A DNA stretch of 64,000 nucleotides from Mucor racemosus (Eukaryota > Mucoromycota > Mucoromycetes > Mucorales > Mucoraceae), in assembly GCA_027405735.1 (NCBI GenBank), contig JAPEHQ010000001.1, positions 5,084,001 to 5,148,000 on the forward strand. Direction: 5' to 3'. A program made the translations under genes and the position numbers. Below the pieces are notes generated by a model. The model was not told where the DNA came from and searched no databases. It saw nothing but the letters and a program-made list of their open reading frames with translations. Below are positions 22,077 through 35,274 of the stretch, one piece after another. The number at the start of each line of letters is the position of its first letter. Position 1 is the stretch's first letter.

Positions 22077-24910
22077 ATGGGTTCATTACATGTTATACCG
22101 GGAGAATTCTCGACGTTTACGATTGCAATAGCTATTTTGAGTGGCTTTATTGTGTTTTTTGGATATGTGTCCATGTTTCTCAAGGAAAAATGTTTTTTAT
22201 CAGAAGCATGTAAGGACGAATAATCTGAAAATTTTTCTCTACTAAAATACTTATATCCCAAATCTAGTTGTTGCGTTAATTGTAGGTATTATTGCAGGTC
22301 CATTAGTTTCAAATGGATTTAATCCAAATAGTTGGGATGACAGTGATGAAATCACCAAAGAATTAACAAGATGCATTCTTGCAATTCAAGTAAGAAATAA
22401 GGAATTTTATATTCAATTGATCGGTCGCTTACATTTTTTTTTTACTATTAGGTAATGGCCGTTGGTATTGACTTACCCAAGTAATGTGTCACACAAATCA
22501 AAAAAAAAAAAAACCATAAAATCAAAATATTTACATATATTATAATAGACACTACATGAAAAAAGAATGGTTGACCATGTTTATGCTATTACTACCCATT
22601 ATGATCTTTATGTGGCTCATTAGTGGATTATTCATTTGGTGGTTAGTTCCACCATTAAACTATGTGAGTAGATTTCTTTAATAATGCATTTGATCATCTG
22701 TTTTTAACTATAAAATCACACCAGCTCCATGCTTTAGTCATTGCTGCTTGTGTTTGTCCAACTGATCCAGTAAGTAGAATATATAGATACATATAACTCA
22801 ATTTTTTGCTAATTTATCTAGTATAGATTTTAGCAAATTCAGTTGTTAAAGGCCGATTCGCCGAGAAGCATGTGCCAGCACATATTCGAAATGCATTGTC
22901 CGCAGAAAGGTATATACACACATTGTAACAATGAAGCAGGAATTCGACCCCTTAAATTTTAATATTATTTTTGTAGTGGTGCAAATGATGGTATGGGATT
23001 CCCTTTTCTTTTTTTAGCTTTATTCTTGATCAGTGAACCAAACGTTGGTACTGCAATTGGAAAATGGATTTATATTACGTTGCTATTTCAAATTGTACTC
23101 TCTTGTATCATTGGTTTAGTGGTCGGTTGGGTAGCTAGAAAGATATTACAATGGTCTGAAAGAAAGTGAGTATTATAAAAATATCATTTAAATACAAGCA
23201 TTCTAACATGTAATTAAGCCATTTGATCGATAAACCTTCCTTTTTATGTTTCGCGATTGCTTTAGCCGTAAGTAGTTTAACATTTTTGTCATGTTATGAG
23301 CCTGTAATTCTAAATCATAAATTATAGCTATTCTTGATGAGTATGACTGGATTCTCTGGAAGCGATGATCTATTAGCTTGTTTTGTTGCTGGTAATGCAT
23401 TTTCATGGGATGATTGGTTTAGACAAGAAACAGAAGAAGCTCATTTTCAAGAAGTCATTGATATGATGTTGAATTTAGCTGTATTTGTCTATATTGGTGC
23501 TATTATTGTAAGACAAAAAAAAAACGCCTCAAATGTATAAATTCTAATCATTCCATTTTCACACATTCTGTATAGCCTTGGTCCGATTTTGGCAATGCGG
23601 CTCTTGGTTTGACACCATGGCGTTTAGTTGTTATTGCTATTTTAATCTTATTATTCAGACGTTTACCTATTTTAATCATTCTGAAACCTGTGATGCCTGC
23701 AATGAAGACATACAGAGAAGCTATTTTCAGTGGTTGGTTCGGTCCTATGGGTGTAGGTGCCGTGTTTTTAGCCATGATTGCAAAAGAAGAAATGATTGAA
23801 ATTTACAAGGATGAAGAAGTTCAGCCATTAACTATAGAATTAATTAGTCCTGTTGTACTTTTTATTGTTTTGTCATCTACATTAGTTCATGGCACAACTA
23901 TTCCATTGTTTAAAATTGGTAATCGTATTCGTACTAGAACATTATCTATTGCAAGTACAGGTAGTGGTCAAGTGCTTCGTTTACCTAAACTTCAATTTGG
24001 ACAGCAAATTAGTTTAAGAAAATCTGAAGATGGACGTGCTCAAACAGACGAACATGCTGAAGCAATGGCACAATTAAAACGTAATACATTAGCTAATACA
24101 ATTCAACATGATCATGCTTCTGCTCCAAATGCCACACCTACATATACTATTGATATGCATGATGATGACGATGACGATGACGATGGTTTGAACGAAGAAG
24201 ATTTCTTACCCGATGAATCAGATGAAACTCAAGTTGGAGAATTTGATGATGCATCCAATAAACCACCTCAACCTCAACATCTTCACATTCCTACTACAGC
24301 AACTAATGAATCTCAGAGCATACGATTCTTGGAACCAGTTAATCCTAGAGGTGGATCTAGTACACATCAATCAAATAATAATGCAGAAAGAAATGAAGCT
24401 AGTGTATCTAGTTTTAGAAGTTGGATAAATAGAAGTAAACCAACAGATGCACCTGATACAGAAGAAGTTGGAATTGTCTCTACACCACCACCACAATCAC
24501 AAAATGCGGGTGGTTTAAGAAATCTATTTAGACGCCACAAAGATAGTACAGATGAAGTTACTGAGCATCAGCAATCGCCTACAGTTGAAATTACATCTGC
24601 TGATGATGATGAAAGTAGCAGTAACTCTAGAACATATAGAACACTGCGAAACATGTTTGCTCACTTACCACCTTTAGCACATGGAGAACATCATAAATCA
24701 ATAGAAGAAGTTATTGATCTTGGACACAGTAAATTGAGTTCTAGAATTGAAGTTTGGGATGAACCAAATCATGTAGTCGTTGAAGACAAACGAGACGCTT
24801 CATCTCATTGTGTCATTGATAAATCTGATGAGAATTGGGAGAATTTAGTCAAAGAAAAGATTAGACAGCTTCAATCAAATATTAATAATTCAACCAAGAA
24901 TGAAGCTTAA
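22077..24910 (+). CDS. Plasma-membrane Na+/H+ antiporter, Nha1/Sod2 type
   Basis: A CPA1-family cation/proton antiporter in about ten exons. The start is MGSLHVIPGEFSTFTIAIAI at 22077. The membrane domain has about a dozen hydrophobic segments. It carries 'CVCPTDP' followed by 'LANSVVKGRFAEKHVP' and the ion-binding 'SGANDGMGFPFLFLALFL'. Later landmarks are 'MTGFSGSDDLLACFVAGNAF' and 'GWFGPMGVGAVFLAMIAKEE'. The last exon adds a hydrophilic C-terminal tail of over 300 residues with an Asp run (about 24162-24185) and several basic-Ser patches, as in fungal Nha1 proteins. It should expel Na+, Li+ or K+ in exchange for protons. Most introns are about 50-70 nt. The 5' leader is strongly pyrimidine-rich. 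Confidence 0.87.
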
Positions 24911-25133
24911 ATATGTATTATTCCCTTTTGATAACCTTATTTTTTTTTTTCTTGAAAACTAAATGTAACATTAAAACACTACTTTTTACTATTTATTTAA
25001 ACCTTCTGTTTCAATTAACAGTTTAAACACCTTCTTACAGTGACTTCGATATAAACGATGATTCATCAAAGGCATGGGATTTGCTCTATTTTAAGCGCTT
25101 CTTTTTTTCTCTTCTTTTCTCTAATCTAAAACG

Positions 25134-26983
25134 ATGGACAGCAAAGAAGAAAGGAAAAAGAAAGCACATAGGAAAAGAGATCGCTTTTGGAAGCTGATTT
25201 TTCCACATTACAATAAGCCAAACAACAGCAATGCATCATTTGGCAGTAAATCAAAATTCTTGTCGCAAGAAAAACGAAGTTCAGAACAAAACAACAAGAT
25301 TGCTTCATTATCAAATTACGCTCAAAACAACTTTTCAGTAAATTTGGACCATGAATTGTTTGCAAGTATTTTGGAAAGTAATGATTGGGACTCGAAGAAA
25401 TCCATGGCCGATTTGATTGATTATGAAGAAGCATCGCATGGCATATTGGTCGAACCTCACAACAACATTGACAAACAGTTGCTCGGCTCTGAGAATGATG
25501 GCGGAACATCTTGTTATATAGACTCTCTTTTATTCGCAATGTATATCGCAAACACAACATTTGATCCATTGCTAACCTATGATATACCTTCTGATCAAGA
25601 TGAAAAGATCGAATTACAGACATTGATGCGTCTGTTTGTCAATAAACTTAGAAAAGGCCATTTAGTGAATACAGATTATGTGCATTGGCTTAGAAAAGTA
25701 TTGAAAGAAGCCAAATGGAATGGTCAAAATGAATCCGGCGACTGGACTCAAGAAGACGCAAGTGAATTGTTTATGTTTATAACAGAAACTTTTGATTTAC
25801 CCTATTTACCTGTAAGTTTAAGCTTGCTTTTCTTTGTACAACCTTGCTTAAATATTGCTTGTAATAGTTCCAAATCAGATTATTTCATGGAGCTAATAAA
25901 GATACAGATGACGATCGAGTCATGACAGACAGAACGTTGACCTTATCTATACCTGACAACGAGAATGACGCAGCAAAAGAGGATGTTAAACTACAAGATA
26001 TTTTAGTAGATTATTTCTATAATAATGTTATCACGGGTGTAAGACGACAAGTTGATTATGACGTTGAGCAAGATGTATCTGAAAACATGGTTGCATCTCC
26101 TTCTTTCCAAACAGCGTTCAATGACAAAGAATTGAGTGAAAAAGATGAAAAATATACCCTTAAAAAATTATTAAAAAGGGCTAATAGCAAAAATGGTGTG
26201 AAAGATGAACAAGCTGTAACTGCTTGGCAAGTATTAGAATTGTTGCCATTTTATACTGCTTCTAATGAACAAGGTGAAGCAATCGAAACTCAAGTAGATT
26301 CCTCTTTTCCGGATACACATATGATTTTGCCCATCGTTTTAAAACGATATCGGTATAATAATGCAGGAGGATCAGTCAAGATGAAGACACATGTCGATAT
26401 TCCGCCTACCATTGATTTTAATAGATTTGTGAATCAAAATGTCGATGACCCAATGTGCCCAACCTGCGGTCATCTTATTAATTGGACATTACATTTCAAA
26501 AGTGCTGTTTGTCACAAGGGAGATTCACCTTATTCTGGTCATTATATTAGTTATGCAAGAGTCATGGCAGAAGGAAATGATCATGATGATCATGATCCAT
26601 CATTTTATTGGCTAAAATTAGACGATATGAATTCCTCGAGTCGTGTAACACAAATCAAAGACAGTAATTCATCAAATATATACCAAGATCTTGCAGAAAA
26701 TGCTTACATTATATTCTATGAACTGGACAAAACGTGCCATCACAGAAGAAGTTCGATAGCTTTATCCTTGTCTCCTTCTACAAACTCTGATAATGTTGAA
26801 ATGAAACAAGATTTTAAATCTACTGATTCTTTCTCGACGGTTGAAGCCGATACAGAAGAGCAGCAGCGTAATTGCGATAAAAATGACAACAAAGGCAAAT
26901 TAAAGACTACAACAAAACCAAATCATCACAATCACCATCATCATCAGAGACATTATTTGAAAGAATCGTGCCAGATAATGTAA
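25134..26983 (+). CDS. Ubiquitin-specific protease (USP/UCH domain)
   Basis: Two exons (25134-25811 and 25868-26983) encode about 598 residues. The N-terminus is Lys/Arg-rich. The Cys box reads 'NDGGTSCYIDSLLFAMY' with the nucleophile near residue 126, and 'TQEDASELFMFI' follows. The second exon supplies 'RTLTLSIPDN', a CPTC pair, the His box 'YSGHYISYARV' and an Asp-rich 'WLKLDDMNSS', completing the catalytic triad. The tail is Ser-rich and His-rich (HHNHHHHQRHY). A stretch near residue 75 ('LFASILESNDWDSKKSMADL') resembles a UBA helix bundle but is not secure. The enzyme should remove ubiquitin from substrates. The Gly-Gly-Thr-Ser before the Cys departs from the usual GNTC. I cannot assign a specific Ubp paralogue. 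Confidence 0.82.
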
Positions 26984-27522
26984 AATTTTGAGAAACAAAT
27001 AAAATCAATCGAGTTAATTTTGGGAACCATTTCTGTTGATTTTTTTTTTCTTTTTTTTTTACAAATCATGCATGAAACTCCATATCAGTCGGTAACATGA
27101 AGTATAATGTTGATTTGAACTTATCTATTATACCATTTCTGGGCTCCAGCAGATATTTGCATTTATTATGTATATTTGGGGATACTTAAAAATAAAACTT
27201 ATACCAAAATAACAGTGGCAAACTTCAGTAAAATAGCTTTACGCAATTCACATGTAATGATTTATTTATATTTCAAAGTTTTAGATTATGGGTTCAAAAG
27301 TAGAAGTAGAGAAAACAAGTTTCATTCATTAATCAGAATTCAAAATGATGCTCTGGTACAATATGATATCTTATTGATATAATTATCATCCAAGTGTGTC
27401 TTTGGAAATGGTTAATTCTACAAAAAAAAATAGCTATAAATACCGTTTTATCAGTTGGAAATTATTTGTAACGTTTAGCTAGAAAGCACGGCTTTTCGTT
27501 TTCATCTTTTATATTTTAAAAC
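26984..27522. other. Gene-free stretch with TATA-like element
   Basis: The 3' flank of the protease gene (poly-T runs near 27040-27060) and AT-rich DNA. A CTATAAATACC TATA-like element near 27433-27443 lies about 85 bp before the ATG of the broken gene at 27523. Confidence 0.45.
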
Positions 27523-27902
27523 ATGTCATGTCCTTCCATCCCTGATATTATTGAACCACCTAAAATACATAGCAGCCTGCCACCAGCAAAATACACAGTA
27601 TGATAATAACATTAGAAACTAGTAATACTCCTAATTTGGATTAGTCTAGTAGGATGCCCGAAAAAGTGAACAAAAAAGTGGGAGTTCTATTATTATAAAT
27701 TAACCAAAACTCAATGGGATGCTACAATTATAACAACGGATACTGTTACAACTGTAGTACACATTTTGAAATTTGCAGCCTATTTGGATCAATATTCATT
27801 GATTGTAACCATTTTTTCGGATGCTTTAACTTTTTCAAGCAGAGGAAGAGAAATATTTTTAATAAAACGTGTGCTAAAGTCTTTCAAAAACAGCTGTTAG
27901 CT
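27523..27902 (+). pseudogene. Frameshifted small gene of unknown family
   Basis: An apparent first exon (27523-27597, MSCPSIPDIIEPPKIHSSLP...) is followed by a plausible 47-nt intron (27598-27644) and a second exon starting SSRMPEKVNKK. After the A6 run at 27672-27677 the good frame continues only with a one-base shift. It then reads 'WEFYYYKLTKTQWDATIITT' and 'VVHILKFAAYLDQYSLIVTI', ending KNSC then a stop. Without the shift the frame stops at once. A TATA-like element precedes the ATG, so this was probably a real gene. It is either recently broken or has an A-run sequencing error. I do not recognise the family. Confidence 0.45.
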
Positions 27903-29515
27903 AATGAAATTAAAATATGTTGTTTATCTATGTAATGCACATTAAGTACAATTTCAAAATTTAATTTCAAACCATTATTTGATTATATAAAAAATTTCAA
28001 AGAATATCTGAAAAAATCCATACAAAATAGTTAAACAAGTGCGTGTTTCCTTTCCCTATTTTCAAGGCAACTCTGGGATACTAAGACTGTTGCAATTCTA
28101 TTATTAACACTGGAAGCACCTACTGTAGTGGAATTTCATACCAAAAACACTTGATGACAATAAAATAACCTAATTTCCAAGTGTCGCTCATAAAATACGA
28201 TGCCACTTACTTGAAATATAATAAGCGGCAATGATAAAGCCAATAGGTCGATATTGTCACACTTGACATACAATCCCTTATGGCCAATGCTCTGCATGAT
28301 TCACTCCTTAAAATATTAAATCAATAATAACAACTGTACTTAAGACTAGAAGACTACTAAATTTAAATTTATTCAAGTCTGATGATATCCAAGTTCGCAA
28401 AATCACTATATACATATAAATACCCTCATACCTTTTCAGTTATTTTAAATCTTCAGGAATCTTTTGTAATAAAAACTTTAGCTGATTATAATTGTATTTC
28501 TACCGCTTTTTATTTTTATTTTTAGTAAACAACATCGTTATTTACTGCAGGTGGCATACAACAAATAACAATATTTTTCTATAAATATGGCACCAAAATA
28601 TGATAATAAATAAACGTTAGCTCTTTTCTTACTTAAAATCTCAATCCCTTATAAATTAGTATCTTTTTACTTATTTATAATCTAAATATTAAGCCTGAAA
28701 TACAGTCTATATAATAGATAAATCTCCTATTAAGTACAATAATATTTGAATATATCCTTTTAAATTAAGAAAAGAAACCATTATTTTTATGTCGTAAATC
28801 TTATAAAGGAACTTTTCTGTTACTAATAGTGTAATGAGTCAAACATTTCAGTTTCATTCATGCAAAACCTTGCCTCATTTCTTATATGATGAATACTACA
28901 AGGAAATCATTACATCATGCTGATCCCTTATAGATTTATCTGTCATGTTTAACTCCCTTTACTTTTATATATTCGCTATCTCTACAGCCAAACTATAATT
29001 TCCATGGGCATAGTGATCTGCACAGATGGGCAGAATAAAACATTTTGTGCAGATCAAGCAGCCCAAATGAGCAGAGCAATGAGATCAAGGTTTTTTAGTC
29101 AACTTATTGAAGTATATCAATCATAATATAACTAATAACAAAGATGATTTGAATGGTTTAAATCAAATGTGAGTTACTCTGATTCAACAGAATTGCCTTT
29201 GTAAATTTCTGTTTGTAACGCACAAATCTTTTGTCTTCCTTACTCTTTCCCCAGCTCTTTTATTTACGTTTAAAACTACAACAAAAAGGCCAACATTCTT
29301 TTATAAACTGAAATCAAGAAGCAGGTACAAGTACATGTTTTTCCTATTGTTTACTTGGAAATGAATTATTAACTGTTAATGTTAGGGCGAGTTATAATAT
29401 CTTTTTCAAACAAAAAAAAAACATCCAGGACTTAATCATTTTGTTCCATTATCTACGTTATAATCAATACTTTTTTGGTCTAAAGTCGATATCTACCTGG
29501 AGAAAAACTGGTGGC
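27903..29515. other. AT-rich gene-free stretch with repeat remnant
   Basis: No gene is seen. Around 29005-29085 there are several TGCACA/GCAGAT-type words (CTGCACAGATGGGCAG, TTGTGCAGATCAAGCAGCCC) that resemble a decayed copy of the TGTGC-rich 3' end of the repeat family. Confidence 0.4.
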
Positions 29516-32500
29516 TATAAAACTATGTATAGCATTGACTTGATTTGAATGAATGAATAAATTCATGTTAGTCTATTTAGTTTCTAAAACGTATTTGTTT
29601 CTATTTAGTGGCCAATAGCTAAGAAGAGGAAAACAAGATGTTGTCTTGTATACTACTACCAACTATCAAAGGTACACCATAGTAATTACTTGTTAATTGA
29701 TTTTACTAATAAATCAATTTTTATAGGTCAAAAGTAAAGGAGTATTTAGTTCAAAACGCTTGAAACAATTCAACTATGCTAATTTACGTGGTTTATCATC
29801 TATTTCTCATTCAATTGCTATACTTGATTTTAATATTTCGTTTATACTCATAATCGCGTCGTTCGTCGTCCATTAGAGTCAACTCGGCATCCTTAATTAG
29901 CGCATATATAATAACGGTCCATTATTAGTTCATGGTGTGCAAAGTTATTAAAAGGGGTTGTCTAATCTCAAATTTATCTGATTCAACTGTTAATGCTAAA
30001 CTAGCATCATATTAGTTGTGTTGACTCGCAATAAAGTAAGGCATTTTATCAAGTACGACGTTGACATTCAATGTATTTCCGTTAAATTTAACAGATAGAG
30101 ATATTATGGTTCATGTAGAGATCTATAAACGTGAAAGAAAGTTCAGATCAATAAACACACAAAAATAATCCAAATTATGATGCTTCGTCAACCTGTACGA
30201 GATTTTTTTGTGGCAATACCTGGTGGCTCAAGTGTAATTTAGGTATTGAATTGTCAAATGTATCAAATTAAGATGAAGTTTGTTGATTGGTATAACGGAT
30301 AATAAATGCAATGTCATTTATTGAATGGGTGAATGTAAATATAAAAAACAAAGCTTACTTTCGAATGAAGAAAGCACTGCTTATTTTGATTAATATTAAT
30401 AAGTTCAATAAGCATAGTTAAGTGCAACCATTGCTATGTACTAAATCGCATAATTTGATATGAAGTAAAACCTTGAAGTGTTCATTCTTTTTTTTGGCAG
30501 TGCTACAAATCATCGTTCAATATGACGGAATATTAATGAATTAGAGAAAATACAACTGGTAAAAACCTGATACCCAATAATGTACATCGAGATCAAGATT
30601 GATACAAAGTGGTGTATGCATTGTGTAATGATGGAAATTGCAACATTTTGATGGGTAGAAATCACAGGATCAAGACGTTATGTTTGCCTCCTCAGGATTC
30701 TTAAAAGGGGTAAAAAGCATACTTTATCAAACTTATTTAGATGTTAAATACTCACCATATGCTATTATCATCTTTTTTTTATTTAATTGCTGTATTATTA
30801 AAAAATCAAGCTTTTAATAGCTTATAACAAGAATAATGGGATGTTCTGATTTTAGATTGACATTTATCATAAGGCGGGTTGACGATACGTTTGATACTAC
30901 TACTGTTGTAGATGAAATCAGTCAATTTAGTTTATGGAATTTAAATGTAAATACCGAAGAATTATTTGTAGGTACGTAAGTTGGCTCTGGTAAAGCAGTG
31001 AATAAATTGGTTTGGGACAAAGAGGGTAAAAGGTGGCAATAGGTTCAAGTGATGACCATGCTTATGTTTATGTTTATATTTATGATATTGGAGAGGTAAG
31101 GTTGAAACTCAATGTAAATTACCTCTAGCGCAATGATTATAAATTAAGATTATATTATCATCAAATAAGCTATCACACAATATCAACATGTATAAAGATT
31201 TACAGTAATAAGCTTGAATCAAGTGAGTACAGCTTCGTAAATTCTTGAAAAAGTTCTCAAGTATTATAAAATCTCTTATTTTTAAGACTTACAAGGCTTA
31301 GAAACGGAATATTAATTTTAAAAATTATTCTTGTCCAGATCATCAATTTTGACATTTTTTTATTTTTTTTTTTGTTTTTGCAAATTTAGAGTTAATTATA
31401 CTACCATTATTAAAACAAAAAATATATACATATACCAAATTTATCGCTCTATTTGCTCAGTAAAAAATAACAAGCATTTTCATTGCAAAATATTACATGA
31501 AAATTCTTTAATCAAAAAACCGTTTTTGGGTTAAAAGTACAAAGTTTCATTACTTAACATTTAATATTAAGTTTTTATAATATGTGTATTATCTATAGCT
31601 ACAATTTCTTCTCACAATGTAGTATATTTAAACGTTGATTTTGGTATCAAAATTTGATTTTTCTATTTTTTGACCAAAATCATGAGTGCTGGTAAGGGTA
31701 AAATGAGTCTCGAAAAATGTCCGCTACAAAGTCTGAATTTTCAGACCATACATGGTTAAATATAAGAAAAATTATAAAAAAAAACGCTTTTTTATTTAAA
31801 ACTTAGATATACCATAATATGAGAGACTTGGCCGTTCAATCTTGCTATGCTCAATTACAGCGTCGCTGTACGGGCTCGTTTTTGCAATTTTTTAATTAAT
31901 GTATGATATGACAGACGATTTTTCTGGTAGAAAAATGTATGTTTCTATGATAACAGTTATTGCCTATTTTGTTTAGTTTATGGGTTGATGCGCTGTAATG
32001 CTGCTTTTACATCGATTTAAATGAGCAATTTAGCAGGATTATAATTGCGCTAAATAATGTAAGGCCCTGAAGATCCTTTTCTACGTGTGTTTCTCTCTTT
32101 TTGTTTTCATATTCCAACGATATTATTTGCCGTTTGATAAGGCATATCAGACTATCAAGCTGGTATTCTTTTCTTATATCTTATATCTGAATACGCATGA
32201 TAACGTAGGAGACTAACGTTTTTAATAAGGTAGCAGTCTATATTAGAGACTGATATTTTCAGTTAACTGCATTCTAAGATCAAATATCATTATATACTAC
32301 TGTATTTTTGGACGTATTTCTTGATTACCAGATCAAATCGAAGGCAATGATATTTATATCTATTCAATGCGAGCTTTATTTTACCTTTCCAGTGACAAAT
32401 ATCTAAAGTAAAGCAAACTTATGAATGTCAATTGACAATTAGCTCAAGTAATAATGTCATATCATTTACTAACTATTATTTAAATTTGAACTTTTTGAAA

Positions 32501-33292
32501 AAAAGTCAAAAGCTCGGCTCGTTGTGGCGAGCTTTGGTCAAGCTCGTCCTAGACTTGGCTCGTCTTTTATACTTATATGCAGTACTTGAAGACAAATCTT
32601 TTTACAGTTGACAATCGTAAACTAAAATAGTAAGTTTAAAGAAGGGTAATTTGTTTAGATTTTATGAGTGATAAAGTAACACCTATAATATTAGATTTGG
32701 CTTGCATATAAATTTAAGCAGTAAGTGTTATTTGAGCTTATGCTCGAGCAAAACCCATTGGTGCTGTAAAAACATTATAGCTATAAACATATTTGCAAAT
32801 GATAATAAAAGTAAATCTATTGGCTCTTGAATGTATTGCTCTACATCAACAACGCATTGAATTATATTATTGTCTATAATCTACATTATTAATTAATAAA
32901 AGCAAATGTAATTTAAAAACACATTCCAATAAAAAATGCAATGGAATTTTGAGAATGGCGCAATGCTCATGTACAAACCAATTTGTGCCCATACGATCAG
33001 CTCATTATGCTCATGGTCAGATATTTTTATTATGCACAAATAGGGATAATGATATGCTTATGGGCAGTTCTACTATTATGCACACATGGGATTAATGTCA
33101 TGCAGATGGACAGAATCTATATTTTGCACATACAGGCTTAGCATTGTGCTCGTGTGCAGTTTCTTTTGTTGTGCCCATGTGCTTCTTGTTATCTTTTCAG
33201 CCATTTTCAGTGGGCACAACAGCCCAGGCTATAGTGTGCAGCCCACCTGGGCACAAAAAAATCATCTTGTGCAGCACAGGTCGGCCGTAGTG
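29516..33292 (+). repeat. Repeat family copy B (longest copy, about 3.8 kb)
   Basis: This is the most complete copy. Its 5' part (29516-30110) is shared with 35636-36230, and the middle (30110-31780) with copy A. The part from 31000 to 32900 is shared with both inverted copies at 55-61 kb. Its 3' end (about 32940-33292) is a TGTGC-rich segment ending GGTCGGCCGTAGTG. The same terminus is found at 36854 and, inverted, at 58462. The 5' part includes a conserved intron-like unit (GTACACC...TTTTTATAG near 29671-29726). A degenerate dynein intermediate chain fragment lies at about 30860-31105. No transposase or reverse transcriptase frame is seen, so the element is non-autonomous or dead. Confidence 0.8.
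32940..33292 (+). repeat. TGTGC-rich 3' segment of the repeat family
   Basis: This subrepeat is built from many TGTGC/GCACA and GGGCACA words and is much richer in GC than its surroundings. An inverted full copy lies at 58462-58812 and a partial copy at 36690-36854. All end in (C)GGTCGGCCGTWGTG-like sequence. The dense GCACA/TGTGC words can pair with one another, so RNA or single strands of it would fold. Confidence 0.7.
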
Positions 33293-34597
33293 TACAAAAA
33301 AATATATATTTCTACTTCTACAAGTCACTGTGAACTGAGAAAATCATTAGCAAAACATCCTATTTCTGTCTACTGAAACCACTAAAAGACTCGCTTTCAA
33401 CGAACAACCACCCAAGTTAGCTTCAACGTTATATCGCACAAGTTCTAAGACAGTCTCCATAAATGGTAGTAATTTTAACTTCCATTTATGCTTGGGCTCG
33501 CTTGAATTGCGCTTTTTTTTAAGATATTTGTAGTTGCTTTGGCTAGCTTGGTTAAATTTTTTTAGCAATTTTCTGCTTGGCGCTCGATAACAACATCAGA
33601 AGCTTGCTTGTATTCTTGCTCGAAATGCTTTAAATTGAAATAGGATTGCTTTATTGCTTGACTTAAAAGCGAGAAAGCATGTAATACAGGGCTAATACAA
33701 ATCAAGTCAGTTGCTATTCATATAAAACAATAAAAAGTATTTACCCATTGGGTATTTTTTGAGGAAACTAGATCAAAGGCCAGTGCCTTCTGTTAGTTTC
33801 TAACATAATAAAAATTTGTTAATAACCATATATCGTAATTATTATGGAGATTTATGGACAAAATGTCTTCATGAATAAAATGAAGACAATCTTAATAAAA
33901 TAATGTAAGAATTATAATAAAAAGTAGAATTACTATCATACTTACTTTTTCAGCCCAAATTAAAAAGATTGAAACTAAAAGGAAAGAAATTAGATCCACA
34001 GAATATTTTTGGCACATTTATAAACCTCCGAGTATGTTTTAAAAAGGGTGTTTTTTATTATAAATTCAATATGCGATCCACATTTTTGTCAATGGTCACT
34101 CTTCCAAAACAAATGCCGAGCAATCTCCGGGCGCGTCCATCTGATAATATTCTTTCCAAGCTGTAAATTTCTAAAAAAAAATTACCGGACAGTCCGAACG
34201 CGGCTGTTTAAATATCGCAAGCAGCCGTGAGATCGTGAGATGCAGATATTGAAATTTCATACAAAAACTAAGGTTCGACTGCATAATTAATTATTGGAAG
34301 ATCTATTTTATATACAGTCTAAAATACAACATACAGCATTTGCTCCACACTTATATTAAAAATAATTAAAATATAATCTTCCTTATGAATACTAATCCAA
34401 GTAAGATGCACTCTACATGATGGACAAAGGTATGAATATGTGCTTTTTTAAGTGTTTCGGGTATCAACTTCCATGTGGCATTGTGCATTCGATAAGTTTG
34501 AACAACAAGTTGTATACCTGCTATTTACACCTACTGTAATGATCTGCAATCTTGGATAAATCTTATGGTCAAAATGATATGCTAATAATATGGTTTT
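33293..34597. other. Gene-free AT-rich stretch
   Basis: No gene is supported. Several GCTCG words (33495, 33570-33620) echo the GGCTCG cluster at 32513-32570 and suggest old repeat debris. Short open frames here lack coding character. Confidence 0.4.
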
Positions 34598-34927
34598 TGA
34601 TCTATCAGAATTAGGAATTACCAAATTACCAATTTAGAACATCTGTCAAACCATGATGTTCAACATGCAAGTCAAGCAATGTCATATTCCATGCGTCTAT
34701 CAAGGCAAGCAAGGTCATACTCCATGCATCTATCATTGTGCTACTATTGAATCATAGAAGCATGATTCCAATATATCCACACAATACCCAAATGCGCATT
34801 CTAATTATATTATCACTCACATTAAATACACTCATTCAATTAGTATATAAACCCCCTCTATAAGCTCATAATAAAAGGGCACTTTTTCATTTGATTAATT
34901 TTATACGATTTACCTTTCGATAAATCA
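34598..34927 (+). mobile_element. Solo LTR, 330 bp, target duplication GTTTT
   Basis: The segment begins TGATCTATCA and ends CGATAAATCA, so it has TG...CA ends. It is flanked by the same five bases, GTTTT, at 34593-34597 and 34928-34932. Internally it has AGTATATAAACCCCC (a TATA-like promoter element) followed by AATAAAAGGG-like sequence, as expected for U3 and R. The same layout is found in the solo LTR at 57674-58024. The related fragment at 35275-35460 is inverted. Confidence 0.75.
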
Positions 34928-35274
34928 GTTTTTAATATTAAAGATGGGTGAACATTGATTGAAGGAAGGTTGATGTTCTTATTTGTAAACTAGATATTTA
35001 TTAAGGGGAATAAATAAAGATGTAAAGAGACAGAAAGACAGATAATTTCACAGAAAATTATGGAAAGATTTCCTTGCAGTATTTATAAAAGGAACTTTTG
35101 AGATGAGCATTACTGCTGTGGATTACAGCCATTTAGATCTCCATTTCATCTGGTGTCTAACTTGAATTACCGCTGGGATAAATCAGGAATCACTTTGATT
35201 TCACATGTCTGATTGATACAGCAAGTAGTCTTATAACCGAGATGTGGATCCTAGCAAATTATAATTATTGACCT
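34928..35274. other. Spacer between inverted LTR-related segments
   Basis: About 350 bp without a gene. It separates the solo LTR at 34598 from the inverted LTR fragment at 35275. Confidence 0.4.

Noticed and set aside
33086..33376. 96-codon plus-strand frame in the TGTGC-rich segment
   Set aside because: It is a by-product of the GC-richer repeat, and the inverted copy has a different frame.
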